From Astrothelium macrocarpum (Eukaryota; Ascomycota; Dothideomycetes; Trypetheliales; Trypetheliaceae): a stretch of 64,000 nucleotides of DNA. Position numbers and translations under genes: made by a program. The notes beneath the pieces were generated by a model. The model had not been told where the DNA came from and searched no databases. It saw only the letters and a program-made list of their open reading frames with translations. Numbering within the stretch: the stretch's first letter is position 1; each line of letters begins with the position of its first letter. Shown piece by piece: positions 33,665 to 45,841 of this stretch. The stretch is taken from positions 62,001 through 126,000 of the forward strand of contig JAGEMR010000034.1 in the NCBI GenBank assembly GCA_021030915.1, given 5' to 3'.

Positions 33665-35423
33665 ATGGTTTCCACAGAGTTACTCAGGGAGAAGATTAAG
33701 AACAAACGAGTCGAATGTCCTTTAGGATCTGAGAAACACTTTGTCCCTCGCCGCGCCTTGAAAGAATTAATTACGGAAGAAAGTATCGCAGGTGTGCTAC
33801 GTACTGAGTTTCCTGAATTCGAAGATTCAGAAATCAATGATCTTGCAAAACATGTGATACAAAAAGCACCACAAGTATTTGCCATTCTTGTGTATACAAG
33901 AAAACCACAAGAGATTTCCGCCTTTTTGAGAGAAGGTATCACTGATAAATGCTTGCCGTTTCGAAGGAAGGCACAAGATTACGCTAGCGAAGAGCAGGCA
34001 TCGAAATGGATGTTAGAAACCCTATCTGATGGAACTCAAAACGGACGTCAAATCAAAACCCTGGACGGTTGGCATGCGGACCACAGGCGAAAGCTCAGTA
34101 AGGCTCAGCAGCTTATTTGCGCTCCCTTCTTTGAGCGCGGCTCACATCAAGTGCTCGCCGACAACGCCACCCTACCCTTCATGAACCCCAGATTCGACGA
34201 CAAGAAGAATGAACGCCGGGGAGGCGGTTATAGTGAAATTCTTATACGAAAGCCGTATCCATGCCAGCACAGCTTCTGGGACAATTCTGATGTCGATGCA
34301 AGTTTCTTATTTCATCACAGCACTCAACTCATCATGCTGATTGGATTTGCAACAGGAGGAGCGATTGATTGCGATAAAAGTCCTTTATACGACAGACGAA
34401 AAGGAGTTCGAAAATGAAAGGGACATACTGACAAAGCTGCAAAATCGTCCGCACTTGGTAGAGCTCTACGCAACCTACCAGTTTCAAGGGAAATGGCACC
34501 TAATACTGCCTTACGCGGATGCTGATCTAAGGGCATATTGGAAGATGAACTCAGAGCCACCATCTGACATGAGAGCGGTATTATGGTCATTGAAGCAAAT
34601 GAAAGGAATTGCGGACGGCTTGCACTCTATTCACGTCTTTCGGCCAACACATCCATTGGAGCCAGAAGGAGGACTTCGGACACAAACGGATGCCAAGCTG
34701 GAAGTTCAGCCTGGAGAAGAGATATATGGACGTCATGGGGATTTTAAACCGGAAAATCTGCTCTGGTTCTCGAGCGATCCGCATTTAAAGGAACAAGGTG
34801 GTGTCCTTAAGATCGCAGACTTTGGCCTGGGAAGGTTCCATGGGCGAGACTCTCGCTCAAAGTCGGAACCTCATAACAAGGCTCATACACAAACGTATGA
34901 GCCTCCGGAGCTTCGGCTTGGCCTCAAGGTTTCCCGTGCTTATGATTTTTGGAGTCTGGGATGCGTGTATCTGGAATTTGTGACCTGGCTACTTGTGGGT
35001 TATCAAGGTATCGACCAGTTCTCAGAGGAAAGATTGCATGCACATCCCATAATCCCACAGCTCTTGATAGATACATTTTATATCGAGCCCAATCCAGGTT
35101 TAACGGCTGCGGTTGGTGAAGGAGTCATCGAATGGGTCAAGAAACTACGTCAACAAGAGAGTTGTTCTCAACTTCTTCATGACCTGTTGGACTTGATAAT
35201 GGAAGAAATGCTCTGTATCGACTCAAAGGATCGGATCGAAGCGCATGCGCTGTGCAAGAACTTAGAAGATTTGGTTCAAAAAGCAGAAAAGGACAACAAT
35301 TATTTTCTCTTACCAAAAATCAGAGAGTCATTGATAGAGCCAGCACCATTAGGACCTTCTGCAAGAAGCACGCAGAGAGTTCGCTTCGAAAATGAGGATC
35401 ACTCCAACCCAGACACGATTTGA
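33665..35423 (+). CDS. Fungal protein kinase-like protein with HET/NLR-associated type of N-terminal region
   Basis: Exons 33665-34297 and 34356-35423 give 566 aa. The intron would use a GC donor (GCAAGT) with AG acceptor; a weaker GT donor at 34292 is the alternative. The N-terminal 210 residues (LLREKIKNKRVECPL.., 'VFAILVYTRKPQEISAFLRE', 'CLPF') are the helical region typical of this fungal kinase group. The catalytic domain has the Lys motif LIAIKVL, catalytic loop HGDFKPENLLW, DFG (IADFGLGRF), and the APE equivalent YEPPEL. The glycine-rich loop normally upstream of the Lys is not visible. Arg of HRD is replaced by Gly (HGD). It may be an active atypical Ser/Thr kinase. Substrate unknown. 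It follows the CorA-like gene in the same direction. Confidence 0.88.
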
Positions 35424-37515
35424 GAAGACTTTCTTTTTGCTGGTTCAAGATATCCCATGCATTGATGGAGCCTGGTCTGCTTATAATATCTTTTTTTGTC
35501 TGCTTTGTGTTCAGATCGAGACTTCTCTTATCTCCCTCAGACTGCTCTAGATCTCTTTGAATTTGGCGGCTGTTGTGATAGAACCAATTGTTTGTGATTA
35601 TGGATTTGGTAGGGGTGTACCTTGACATTTTCGACTGCGAATCATCCTTGATAAGGAAAGAATGTGCGTTGTCAACATAATCTCTATTCCAAATTAAAAC
35701 TAGGAACTATCTGACGAAGACGGGTCATTAGCAATACTTTTGCATGCGGGAAGTGGATAACAAATGGCATGACGTTGACAATTTAGCCAATCGTAGCAGA
35801 CATGATCAACATTTTCTCTTAATGATTATGCTGTGTCACCCACGAATTTGAAATGGGCAGGGAGAGACGTGCGTGGCTGCCTTCGATCACGTTAGAACGC
35901 GCTATTTTCCGGCTGCCTATCAAAGTTAGCGTATGCACAGTAAGTTGTTTTCGGAGAAGTTGTTACACAGGATATGCACGAACCGTCCGAGTATCAGCTC
36001 TGTTATTCAAGAGACCAGGAAGGGTGAGATAGAATCCACGTGAAAAGCGGATGGCTGCATACATCCCCGAGTAGTGTAGTTTCTATAGATGGTTTTCCAG
36101 TCAACTTCTCATCACAAGATAAGATCATGTATTTGAACCAGACACAAATTGAGAGACCGTTCGAGCACGGAGCCGAGCCAGGATCCACCTGAAAGCTGGG
36201 TTCAAAAGTACTGGAACACATCGTTAACCGACTCACCTTGTCTGCTTATGTTAGCGTACAGGTGAGAGAGAGCGGAACGATTCAGATATACATGACTAGC
36301 AAAGGATAATGTCGACTTGTGAAATCCCAAGAAAATAATATCTGATGGAGCCCCTGAAACGCTGGCCAGCCGACTGCTCGCGAGCATCATCGCTGACATT
36401 ACCGAATGAAGATAAGATGGTCGTGGATTCGGACTTAACCGATGTAAAAAGGTGCAGAACTCTTCCAAAATTTCTGGACCATCTCCAAAGTTTTGTTAAC
36501 GACTCCGCTAGTTTTGTTGGCCTTCAAGGACACGCAGGCTAGAACAGATACAATGTCAAGCCATTGTCATGCGTACAGCACCATCGGCGCACTGCACAGT
36601 ATCAATAACTTGCCAGCCTCGTTCAGGCTAAAGTTGAGGGTACGTTACGGAAAATACTTTCCTCGCACTGATTGACACCCTTACACTCATTCTAAGACCT
36701 GATTTCGAACACCGTTCACACAAATAAGAAAGTTCGTTATTTTTCATAGATGTTCCACCAATCTCGCAAACAATATCACAATACCGACATCTGATGACCT
36801 GTGTTCTTCTGGATAGATAACAAGACGAGACAAACTCATGAGCTGCCGGGTCTTGCGAATCCACCACCATCAGCAAGAATCCACCATTTAATTGCAGGAT
36901 CTAAAGGCAATCACGTCAACTTCGGCATGTCAAGTCACATCCTCACGATACTTTTCGGATTTACAACAACAACCAAATGTTAATACCAGGACTGGAGATG
37001 GAGAAGCTGCCAAGGATAAGTACCAAAGATAATATCACAATCCTAACAAGACAGCCCAGGGCGGTCCTCTGGCCTAATATACGCATGGCCTGACGCCTCT
37101 TTGTTGAATCTTGGGTCGTGGATTGATGGTTCGGAGCATTACTTTTCGTTGATAAGTGTTGAGGTAGTACAGCTGTGAGAGACTTAATTCTTCGCGATTC
37201 TTGACATGAGTATCGAGCAGATTACTTCCGACCCCGATCAGCATCGTGATATAATGGGAAGGTGCTTCTTGGATAAATAGGGATGTTGACACTCAGCAAC
37301 CCAAAAGCCGGCATGATCATAAACCGAAAGGCACGAATGTCCTATCGACCGACTTCATCAGATCAAGGAGGAGAACTTCTTGATTAAGACAGTTCGGGAA
37401 AAACCGGTTTTCTTGGGTGTGCACTTGAACTTTCTCTCAGCGGGCTTGTCCAATTGGTGTATGTGAGAAGTGCGCATGATTGCCTTTGCATTTTTGTCGA
37501 TGATAAGACTCTAAA
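35424..37515. other. Gene-poor region, 2.1 kb, between convergent genes
   Basis: Minus-strand frames at 36202-36468 and 36628-36876 (the latter with a CxxC..CxxC spacing) are not linked to any recognisable gene. No repeats or RNA genes seen. Confidence 0.4.
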
Positions 37516-38322
37516 CTATCCCGTGCCAAAAGTATCTCCGCCTTGTTCGAGCCATTTTCTCTCCGCGGGCGTTGGTTCTCTGCCCAGTATGGCATTTCTG
37601 TGCGGATATCTTCCAAATTTTTCTAGGATATTTCGGTGGTTGCTCTCAAACTTCAAAATGCGATCAAGATACCCCGTTGCAGCTGCATTTCCTTGTTGCT
37701 CATGTCTCATTTCAGCAAATGCCTGATCAAAATTTTCATGATCTTTGAGGTCCTCTGAATGCATCAAGGGCATGTAGAGCCAAATTCGGTAAGGCGGGGA
37801 AAGCCGACAAAATGATATTTTGTCAATAGAAGAAATTGCAGTCTGTCCCTTGTCGCGGAGGATGCATCGCGTCAACGCTTGAGCAAGACGATCGTAATGA
37901 GTATAGATCAGTTCTTGTCGGTCCCGAAAGATGTTCCGTGAAAATTGATCAAGGAGAAGGATCAGGCCCAGGGCTCCCTCAGCTTTGTCATTGACGTCAT
38001 CAGCTTTCAACTCATCCAAATCCAAAAACGGCGACACAATGGAAATGGCATTGGCCCGATCGGTTTCGAACGTTGTAAACTTGGGTAAATTGATTGAGGT
38101 TGGGCAGAGCACGTCGAGCGCGTTCTGAGCCTGGAAGCGACACGCGTTGTCAAAAGCTTGACGCGTTGTTTGGTCTCCTCCTCCGAACCACTTGAGGAGC
38201 CGGTTCTGACTTGGGGCTGTGGATGTCCGAGGCAGGCCGGCAAACCAAAGCTCAAGAACTTGACCGAAAAAGTGCCGATTGAAGAATTTGCGATCAATCG
38301 TAAAGGGTTTGAGAGTTGTCAT
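37516..38322 (-). CDS. DUF924 family protein
   Basis: A single-exon frame of 268 aa from ATG 38322. DUF924 hallmarks are present: 'VLELWFAG' and 'KWFGGGDQTTRQAFDNAC' near the N-terminus, 'ALGLILLLDQFSRNIFRD' in the middle, 'PPYRIWLYMPLMHSEDL' further on, and the characteristic end 'HRNILEKFGRYPHRNAILGR' followed by 'WLEQGGDTFG'. The family is widespread in bacteria and fungi, predicted to be all-helical and tetratricopeptide-like. Its biochemical role is unknown. No signal peptide. The frame is intact and of usual length. It is followed on the same strand by the isochorismatase-type gene, oriented the same way but upstream of it. Confidence 0.93.
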   Translation of the reverse strand: MTTLKPFTIDRKFFNRHFFGQVLELWFAGLPRTSTAPSQNRLLKWFGGGDQTTRQAFDNACRFQAQNALDVLCPTSINLPKFTTFETDRANAISIVSPFLDLDELKADDVNDKAEGALGLILLLDQFSRNIFRDRQELIYTHYDRLAQALTRCILRDKGQTAISSIDKISFCRLSPPYRIWLYMPLMHSEDLKDHENFDQAFAEMRHEQQGNAAATGYLDRILKFESNHRNILEKFGRYPHRNAILGREPTPAERKWLEQGGDTFGTG

Positions 38323-38707
38323 CGTGACGGCGATTCATACACAAACTGTGCTTTTTCGTCGTCGAGTTCACGTCAGTGACGTCTGAACTCGACTTAGAAA
38401 TGGAGAGCAGGAAGTTCATCTCGTAGTATTACTTTGAATGAAGGAGTCTGATCCACTTGGTTGCCTGGGTAGGTGCGGCTGACGGCCAGTAAACACGCCA
38501 AACCACGGAACCTCATACAGCTGGCTTAATCACTGCTTCACTAACTGCTTCTTCATTTACCCCAGCAATTCTATTTGTACAAAATTAAGATGTTCTGTGC
38601 TTTTGGCAAGTCCTGCTAGCGTTTTCTCGACTTTTGACACCCAAAACACAAAGTCATCAAATAAATCAACGATTTAGTGATCGAAATGATTGATCCAGTC
38701 GCACGTC
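38323..38707. other. Short intergenic region
   Basis: It lies between two minus-strand genes and contains the DUF924 promoter and the 3' end of the hydrolase. No other feature. Confidence 0.5.
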
Positions 38708-39675
38708 TCATATCTTACAAAGAGCCTGGAGGGCGTCTCGAGTGTCATCTTTCGTGTCTTTGACAAGCGTTGAGATGGTGCGGAACCTGAGAAGAAATGG
38801 GTTAGCTCAAAATGGTACATGATAGTGAGACATTCAGGAGGAGAATTTGGGGGCCGTACTCGCTGACAGTTGCGTCCCCCATGCACTCATACAAGAAGCT
38901 TTCGCTGGTTGTCACAATAGCACCTGCCTGCCTCATACGATCAAGAGCAATTGGAACCTCCTCCTTGTTGCAGCTGGAAACGCCGTCAGTCAATACATAA
39001 ACCTTGTGACCCTCATTGACCAGATCAAGAGCAGTCAAGAGAATGCATATGTGGGCTTCGATCCCAACAAGAATGACCTCTTTCTTGGGCGCTGGGAGCA
39101 GATTGAGAGCCTCCCTCACTTCCGGTATCCTGAACACGGTAAGCAACTTTGGAATCAATAACGCGGAAATAGCGATGTATGTAGCTAAAGACCAGACCTA
39201 CCACATGGAGAAATGGGACTTATCAGCATGAGCTCTTGTTACAATGCCGCCAGGTCCGTCTAGATTAAGTTCGCTACAGGTATCTCCGAGCCTTGACCGA
39301 ACTTGAGTAGTTGCAAACACGGGTATACCCAGCGTTCGACCTGATACAATCCAACGCGGTCAATATTTGCTATGGAAAACGAAAATTGGATACCGAGACT
39401 GTGCAAACGCCAATAACATATCCAAAACCCAGGTAGGCTTACTGGCTTTGAGCATTTTTTGAGTGGTTGCAAGGACTTTTGGGAATTCATATATGACCGA
39501 CCGGAATTTTTCTTGCAAGTCACAGATGCTAGAAATAGCATAAGCGGTTAATTTCAGTTATATTTGTCATGCTGTTCCATACAACAGTACGGGATTGTCT
39601 GCAGTTGTGAGCACAATAGCGGATTTTGATATGGTCCAGGTAGAAAGACTTACCAAGTCTCCGTTTGGTGGCCAT
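38708..39675 (-). CDS. Isochorismatase-like cysteine hydrolase, six exons with a 16-nt microexon
   Basis: Exons 39675-39654, 39598-39583, 39528-39443, 39340-39202, 39129-38860 and 38786-38708 keep phase and encode 203 aa. The start reads MATKRRLGDNPVLFICDLQE; residues D-N-P-V-L come from the microexon. The catalytic triad of the family is complete: Asp in FICDLQEKF, Lys in AHADKSHFSMW, Cys in VGIEAHICILLTALDL. The end 'EFRTISTLVKDTKDDTRDAL' matches the conserved C-terminal helix. Family members of this short type include mitochondrial ISOC-like proteins; the substrate is unknown. All five introns have GT..AG ends and lengths of 55-102 nt. Without the splicing the frame looks broken, so simple ORF calling would miss two thirds of it. 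Confidence 0.93.
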
Positions 39676-41434
39676 TTTTCCTTCTCTGGCGACTGACCAA
39701 TAGATTTGAGCGGTTTTAGATCTTATTGCCCAAAGAAATCAGAAATTTAGGATCCTTCGCAACAGCTGCAAGGGACGGAAGAAATGATGGCCAGCAGATT
39801 CAAAGACGGTGGGGCGGAAAAGGTGGGGTAGAGCTCGGATAGGCCCGATAACTAAAGACCCGACGACCTGCCCTTTCTTGTCTTGGCACACGCCAGCCAA
39901 CAAAAACCACTCCTTTTTCTTTCTCTCCTGACCCGATCTTCTCTTCGTCTACATGTTCATCTGTTTTAAAATGCGCATGCGTGTCGGGAATGGATGACAT
40001 TGCGCTGCTCTTGTCACACCAATCATAGGCTTCTAACAGACACGCAGATGGGTCCTTTGAGCAACTTTTCAGTCTTGATCAGTGTCATCATAACTGTCCG
40101 TGCAATATTTGTCTTGACAGATTCAAGCTGGCAATGGCCTGATGTTATTTCTGCTTCGTGTTTCTCGTGCAGGTCCTCAAAAAACGTCGACGCCTTGTAT
40201 TACATCAATGCGTCGCCTTGGCCAATCATCTATCCGGAATTCTCAGCATAAACCTGGGCTGCTTACCATCAGCATTTTCGTACTGTCAGCTCACCGGCGA
40301 ACCTGGTAGTAAAAGCGAGAATTTGACAGCCTTGGCTGGCTGGCTAGCTGGCTAAGTGGCTGAATGGATGCTGATAGAATTGGTTGGCACACTGGGTAAA
40401 GAATTCCAGCGCATATAGGCAGAAGACCGAGTTGTTGTACCCGCTGTTATCCGCCAATCTGTTCGTCCAGCGGACTATAGAGGGTGGAGAATAACGTAAA
40501 GACACCGGTCTAAATGCTTCCTCTGGCCTCGTAAATCGCTTATTCTGGGTATTTGCGGTGATGGAGGATGGTATTTTGCAGTCCTAATTGGCTAGCTTCG
40601 GAAGACAATGAAGGCTCCCCAACCGCTCCGCTCCGTGAGATGTCAGTGCTGGCTGGGACGTGAGCATGTGTCAGGGCGGAGTCGCTCTGCTGCCTCCATG
40701 ATAAAGTGGAAATACGTCAGTAAATGTTTCGAAACGAAACCAGGGCTGATCAGCGTGCACATGGACGCTACAGTTGCAGGAGTGACATGGTAGGATAGAG
40801 TTGCGCCCATACTCGGACTCGCATCCGCTCTCGACCTCGTACGCCGCAACAGCCCTTGACTCCTGGTGAAAAGCAATCTACCTTCATTGTTCATGCCAAC
40901 TCCTCCACGCTTCTACATCTGTATCCAAGACGCCCAACGCCCTTCCATTCCCATTTTCGCTCGTTCCATCCCCGATCTGTCGTTCAGGGTGTGCTTGTCC
41001 CCCCCGTTGTTACGCCAACTTTTTGCTCCAGTTCTGACGGGACGTCAAGTAACAGCCCGTCGCCTTCCAGCCGCTCCATGGCATCTTTTACTCCAAGACC
41101 CTAATCCTCAAGTGACTACCGATCTTAAAACGGTGTGTCGGTCCGTGAACGAGCCTTCGTCTCGGGCCGCCCTGAGTTGCTATCCCCGCGAACTGCCGTC
41201 ACTTTCAACCAAGCGAAGCGCTTCTTGACCTCCACCGACTTTATAACCTTCGCCAAATCTGCATCAAGATCGCCGAACGATTTCGTTTCAACTCTCCCAT
41301 AGTATACGGTGATCTTGACGACCAAGCTACACACGCCTCCCACAAATCGTGTCTTCTCTCCATGGGCAAAGCATTCTCAAATTGTTTCATTGTGAGTGCG
41401 GCATCCTGTCCGTAGGGAGCGAGGAGTTCAAAGT
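39676..41434. other. Intergenic region, 1.8 kb, transition to the housekeeping block
   Basis: It lies between divergent genes. It contains a short GGCT-rich repeat at about 40332-40362. The C-rich 40860-41430 part probably belongs to the leader of the nucleotidyltransferase gene. No supported coding region. Confidence 0.45.
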
Positions 41435-44400
41435 ATGACCGCTACAAACCGCGAGGGCTCCAGCCCGGGTCAAAATTCGCTACCAGCTCGTCCTCCCATT
41501 GTTAGTCATCAGTCTAACTCAGTACCTTCTACTCCTCATCAACATGCAAGTCGCATCGCCAATTCCAGGTCGCCATCACCAGTCGGTCGACTTGGAAACC
41601 ACTCTCCTCAATCCGTCACCTCAGAAGCCAACCGAATACTGTCTGCTTATCCAAAATCAGATTTAGGAGGAGGTTGCAGATATGAAGGATCTCTGGTGCC
41701 GAGAAGACGTTTTATCTACACTGAAGGGGGCGATTCCGTGCTTGATCCTCCAAAAAACACGCCAAAGATAGCTTTGGAGGCACACGAAGAGGACAAATTG
41801 AGCGGTGATATGAGGGAACTCTACGACCGGTTACTTCCGGACCAAGATAGTATCCAAAGAAGGTCGCAACTGGTCGAAAAGCTGGAGAATCTGCTGAATA
41901 GAAAATGGCCTGACAAAGACATCAAGGTTCACGTTTTTGGCTCATCGGGAAACATGTTGTGCTCAAGTGATTCAGATGGTCGGTCTCAAGGATTCAAAAT
42001 AAATGATGGCTACTGACAAGAAAAAAAAGTTGACATTTGCATTACAACAACCATGAAAGAATTGGAAAAGGTTTGCATGCTTGCCGAGGTTCTCGCTCAA
42101 AGTAAGCAACTGGTTTCTTCCAATACGAAATGATTTGGGCTAATGCGTCAATAGACGGGATGCAAAAAGTTGTTTGCGTTTCTTCTGCCAAAGTTCCAAT
42201 CGTCAAAATTTGGGATCCTGAGCTTAAACTAGCCTGTGATCTAAACGTAAATAATACTGACGCACTTGAAAATACTCGAATGATCAAAACGTACGTAAAA
42301 ATCGACGATCGTGTTCGTCCGCTTGCAATGATCATCAAGCATTGGACAAGCCGTCGGATACTTAATGATGCTGGTAAGAAACCTCGTTTTTGGTGACAGT
42401 TCAAGGGCTTATCATTTTCAGCAATGGGTGCAACAATAAGCTCGTATACGTGGCTCTGCATGATCATCAATTTCCTGCAAACTCGCGATCCACCCGTCCT
42501 CCCAGTTCTTCACCAAATGCCAGAATTGAAGCGTCGTAACAGCAAAGGCATGCAAAGTACATTTGCGGACGATCTATCATCGTTGCGCGGCTACGGAGAA
42601 AAGAACAAGGAAAGCCTGGGACAGCTTCTATTTCAATTCTTCCGCCGATATGGATACGAGATTGACTACGAAAAATTTGTAATCTCGGTGCGCCAAGGCA
42701 AGCTTTTGACAAAGGAAGCCAAGGGATGGCCACTGGAAAGGAGGCTTTGTGTGGAGGAGCCATTCAATACCTTTCGAAATCTTGGTAACTCTGCAGACGA
42801 TTATTCGTTCCATGGAATACATGAAGAGTTGCGGAGGGCTTTTGACTTGCTTGCGGACGGACTCAAGCTTGGCCAATGCTTAGAGCAGTACGTCTTTCCT
42901 CCGTTGGAAAGGGCGACTTTCAAAAAACCCGAGCCAAAGCCAAAACCTATTCTATCGAGAAGTCATTCACAGAGTAGAAGGAGCATGCATGGGGACGGGT
43001 CAAGCAATTCAAACCTCAATTTCAAAGGTAAACCGGCCCCTCACCAGCGGAATGGTCCCACAGGTCGTAGGTCGTCAAGTGGAGCAACATTCGGACCACC
43101 CCGACACCCTTATGCCCAAAGCCCACCTGTAGGTGTACACAGCAACGACTACTTTGAGGCTTCTAGTCTTCATAGCCAACTCCTTCATCAATTCCAGATG
43201 CTGAATATTCAAGAAAATATGCTCAAAGCCCAAATGGCTCAAACACAAGCGCATCCCATGCAAGGCCATTTACCAGGCGGTCGCGGAGTGGCTCCTACCA
43301 ACCCGAGATCCGTGACAAGCAATCCTTCAAATCCTCGTCGAGGCACAATTGGAGAGCCATCCCAGCAAGATGCACTTCCTCCAGGACTTCTCTATCATTT
43401 CCCGGTTAATTACCCGCGGGCTCAGATGGCTCCTCAACCCTCGCAGCATGATGGATCGGGAACAAATACGAATCCGTCATCTCCATCTCTAATGGCAGCA
43501 GTCCCTGCCTTGCATCGTGTCCACCGTTCGTCCGCTAACGACGGATCTGCAGCTGCTTCTGTAAGGTCTCAATCGCAGCCAGGGCGGTCAACTCCGAATC
43601 CTATGGCTGTCCATGCGTACGCGCATCCAGGCTTTGACGTATCTGGCGCTATCGGACACCCAATGGGTAGGCCCATACCAGGATTTATGCCACAGGGCCA
43701 GAATGGAATCGCGGGTCGCTTTCCACAAGTACCTGGCTTCTCCGGTCCTACGGTAGATCCTGGTATGGCAAAAGAGTATGTTGGCTATTATGTTGGCGAA
43801 TCACCACAGCTGATGCCACAATATTCTGTTGCTAGCATGGCTACCGCTCCGCCTTACACCGACGTTCCAACTCGACGACGACGTGTCTCACCAGACCTTG
43901 CCCCGCCTGAAGGCACATCACGATCTTCGCGTTCGCCGTCCCCTCTAGGTCGGTCGAGAGCGTATTCGAATGGCTTGCATTCAGCGCCGTTGCCAGGCTA
44001 TCAGATTCCATCAATTTTACCACAGCACGAGCCCATTGACATGGGTGACTCGAATGCCAACGAGCCTCCACCAATCGCAAACGGGTCCTTTCCTGTGACT
44101 CCATTGGTGAACAACAACCATGGCTTTGATCCACGAGACAGTGGTCCGCCTATTTCTTTAAATAGAAATCCTGCACAGCTTTCCAAAATGCCTGAATTTG
44201 GTGATTTTGGCTCATCATCAGATGAACTCTCAAGACGTCTTACAAATTCAAGCTTAGACAATGACAGTATAGAAGAGCAGTACGTGGTTGGCTCGCGAGA
44301 TTCAAGACCAGGTAATGGCAGTGATGTACGCACCAAACAACATAGCAACATGGAACCGTTTGTCCTGCAAACGTCAGGACAGACGCAACCAATGTTTTAC

Positions 44401-44937
44401 GATCGGAACGGTCCTGTAATTCCAGAAATCCCAGAAGCAGAATCAGGCGCGCCAGTCAACGGAACTAATCCCAATCAAACACAAGATATCGATGGAGGAC
44501 AAACTTCGAGGACGGTCCTTGATCGTGTACCCGAGTCTCGACCAATACCTGTGCCTCAATTATCGCCAGTGTTCGAGACGCAGTCGCCTTCGCCGATCAT
44601 CAGTCGGCGCCTCGAATCTGGCTCTGGGCATGTGATTACGGGTTCCAAATCGAACATGAATGGATCCCTCAAAGAGAATCAGAGTTTGCCACAAGATGAC
44701 TCGACTCGTACTCACGAACGAAATGTCTCACAATCGAGCTCCAAAGGAGTATCTACTTCTTTGCCTGGATCTTCAGCATTCAAACCCATAACGTTTGCGA
44801 ATGGATATGCAAATGGTTGGCAGCAGCAAAAGAGCCGAAAAGGTGGACGCCGCAATGCGAATCCTGAAGAGGAGCGTGGACGGCTCGGCACAGGAGAGCC
44901 CTTGCCAGCGAACGAAGCGGAACGTAAGGGAGGTTAA
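41435..44937 (+). CDS. Cid1-like non-canonical poly(A)/poly(U) polymerase (terminal nucleotidyltransferase)
   Basis: Four exons (41435-41978, 42030-42101, 42155-42373, 42422-44937) give 1,116 aa. After a Ser/Pro-rich N-terminus comes the nucleotidyltransferase core: 'KVHVFGSSGNMLCSSDSD' spliced to VDICITT provides the G-S helix-turn and two catalytic Asp; the third is in 'KLACDLNVNN'. Next is the central domain 'GATISSYTWLCMIINFLQ' and the PAP-associated region 'CVEEPFNTFRNLGNSADDYS'. The last 650 residues are low-complexity Pro/Ser/Gln/Asn-rich with a basic end 'KGGRRNANPEEERGRLG', as in fungal Cid1/Cid13-type enzymes that add A or U tails to RNA in the cytoplasm. ATG 41435 is the first in frame. 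Nucleotide preference cannot be read from sequence. Confidence 0.92.
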
Positions 44938-45841
44938 GAATTCGTTGAAGATATTTGCAAAAGAACCGGACGCTCCGGTGAATCAGCCTCCCCTTTGAAA
45001 GTGAGCAGTGGCGCCTTCCAAATCATGTGCGCCCTCAAAAGTTTTCGGTGGGACCCATTTCGATATTCACCAGATCGCTTCGAGAGTGCCCAGACTGCTC
45101 TGGGAAGCTGCAGGAGAACTTCAAATACGTTGAGCGGACAAGTGAATTATGATGTGGATTGAGATTGTGACGCTGTACGACAGTTCAACAGCATTTGGAG
45201 TAGGAGGATGGATTTGGTACCGACCAAGGCGCCGTCCTCGGCGTTCCAATCCAGATCTTCTCAACAAAAATTGATTGCCAAACTTCTCGACGATTCGACT
45301 CAGTCAACCTCAGGTGTGCAGGAGTACATACGCAGAAAGGTAGAGGCCAATAGCAGTCGTGGTCGAGAAATCTTAATAGCCTGTTTTTCTCCTATTTATT
45401 TTCTTTGAGTCGTACTTTCGGTCAATGAGGCACATGGTGGGAAATGGTCATAGATGAGTCTTGTTCGAAGGACATGCGGTCAAAATTCTGAAAATCTTTC
45501 CACCCAAGCATGGAGCGTTTGCGTACGGATGGCGGCAGGCGTCTTTTTCGGAGCGGTTTCTTCGGTGTATACCATGGTGAAAGGAGCGGGTGTGTACTGT
45601 GAATGCCAGTCAAATTATGCAGAAACTGAATTGTGAATTGAGTTCATAATGACTTTTCTCACTATGATGAATTACCCCAAAACCTAATAGAAAGACCAGA
45701 GAAAGCCAGTATTCACTAAATATTACTGTTATTATGATAGAGCACCCAAGTGTAGGGTTTTGCAATAGGAGTCAACTCCGCACCCCAAATCCATTGCTCT
45801 CCCTCCACTTTCTGAATGACCACAAAATCACTACATCTACC
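44938..45841. other. Intergenic region, 0.9 kb
   Basis: It contains the 3' region of the nucleotidyltransferase gene and the twinfilin promoter. A 66-codon frame at 45208-45408 is not recognisable. Confidence 0.5.

Noticed and set aside
36628..36876. Minus-strand frame with CxxC..CxxC spacing, like a zinc ribbon
   Set aside because: There is no surrounding fold pattern, no splice evidence and no continuation; probably chance.
45208..45408. 66-codon frame between the nucleotidyltransferase and twinfilin
   Set aside because: No domain or splice link; most likely within the 3' untranslated region.
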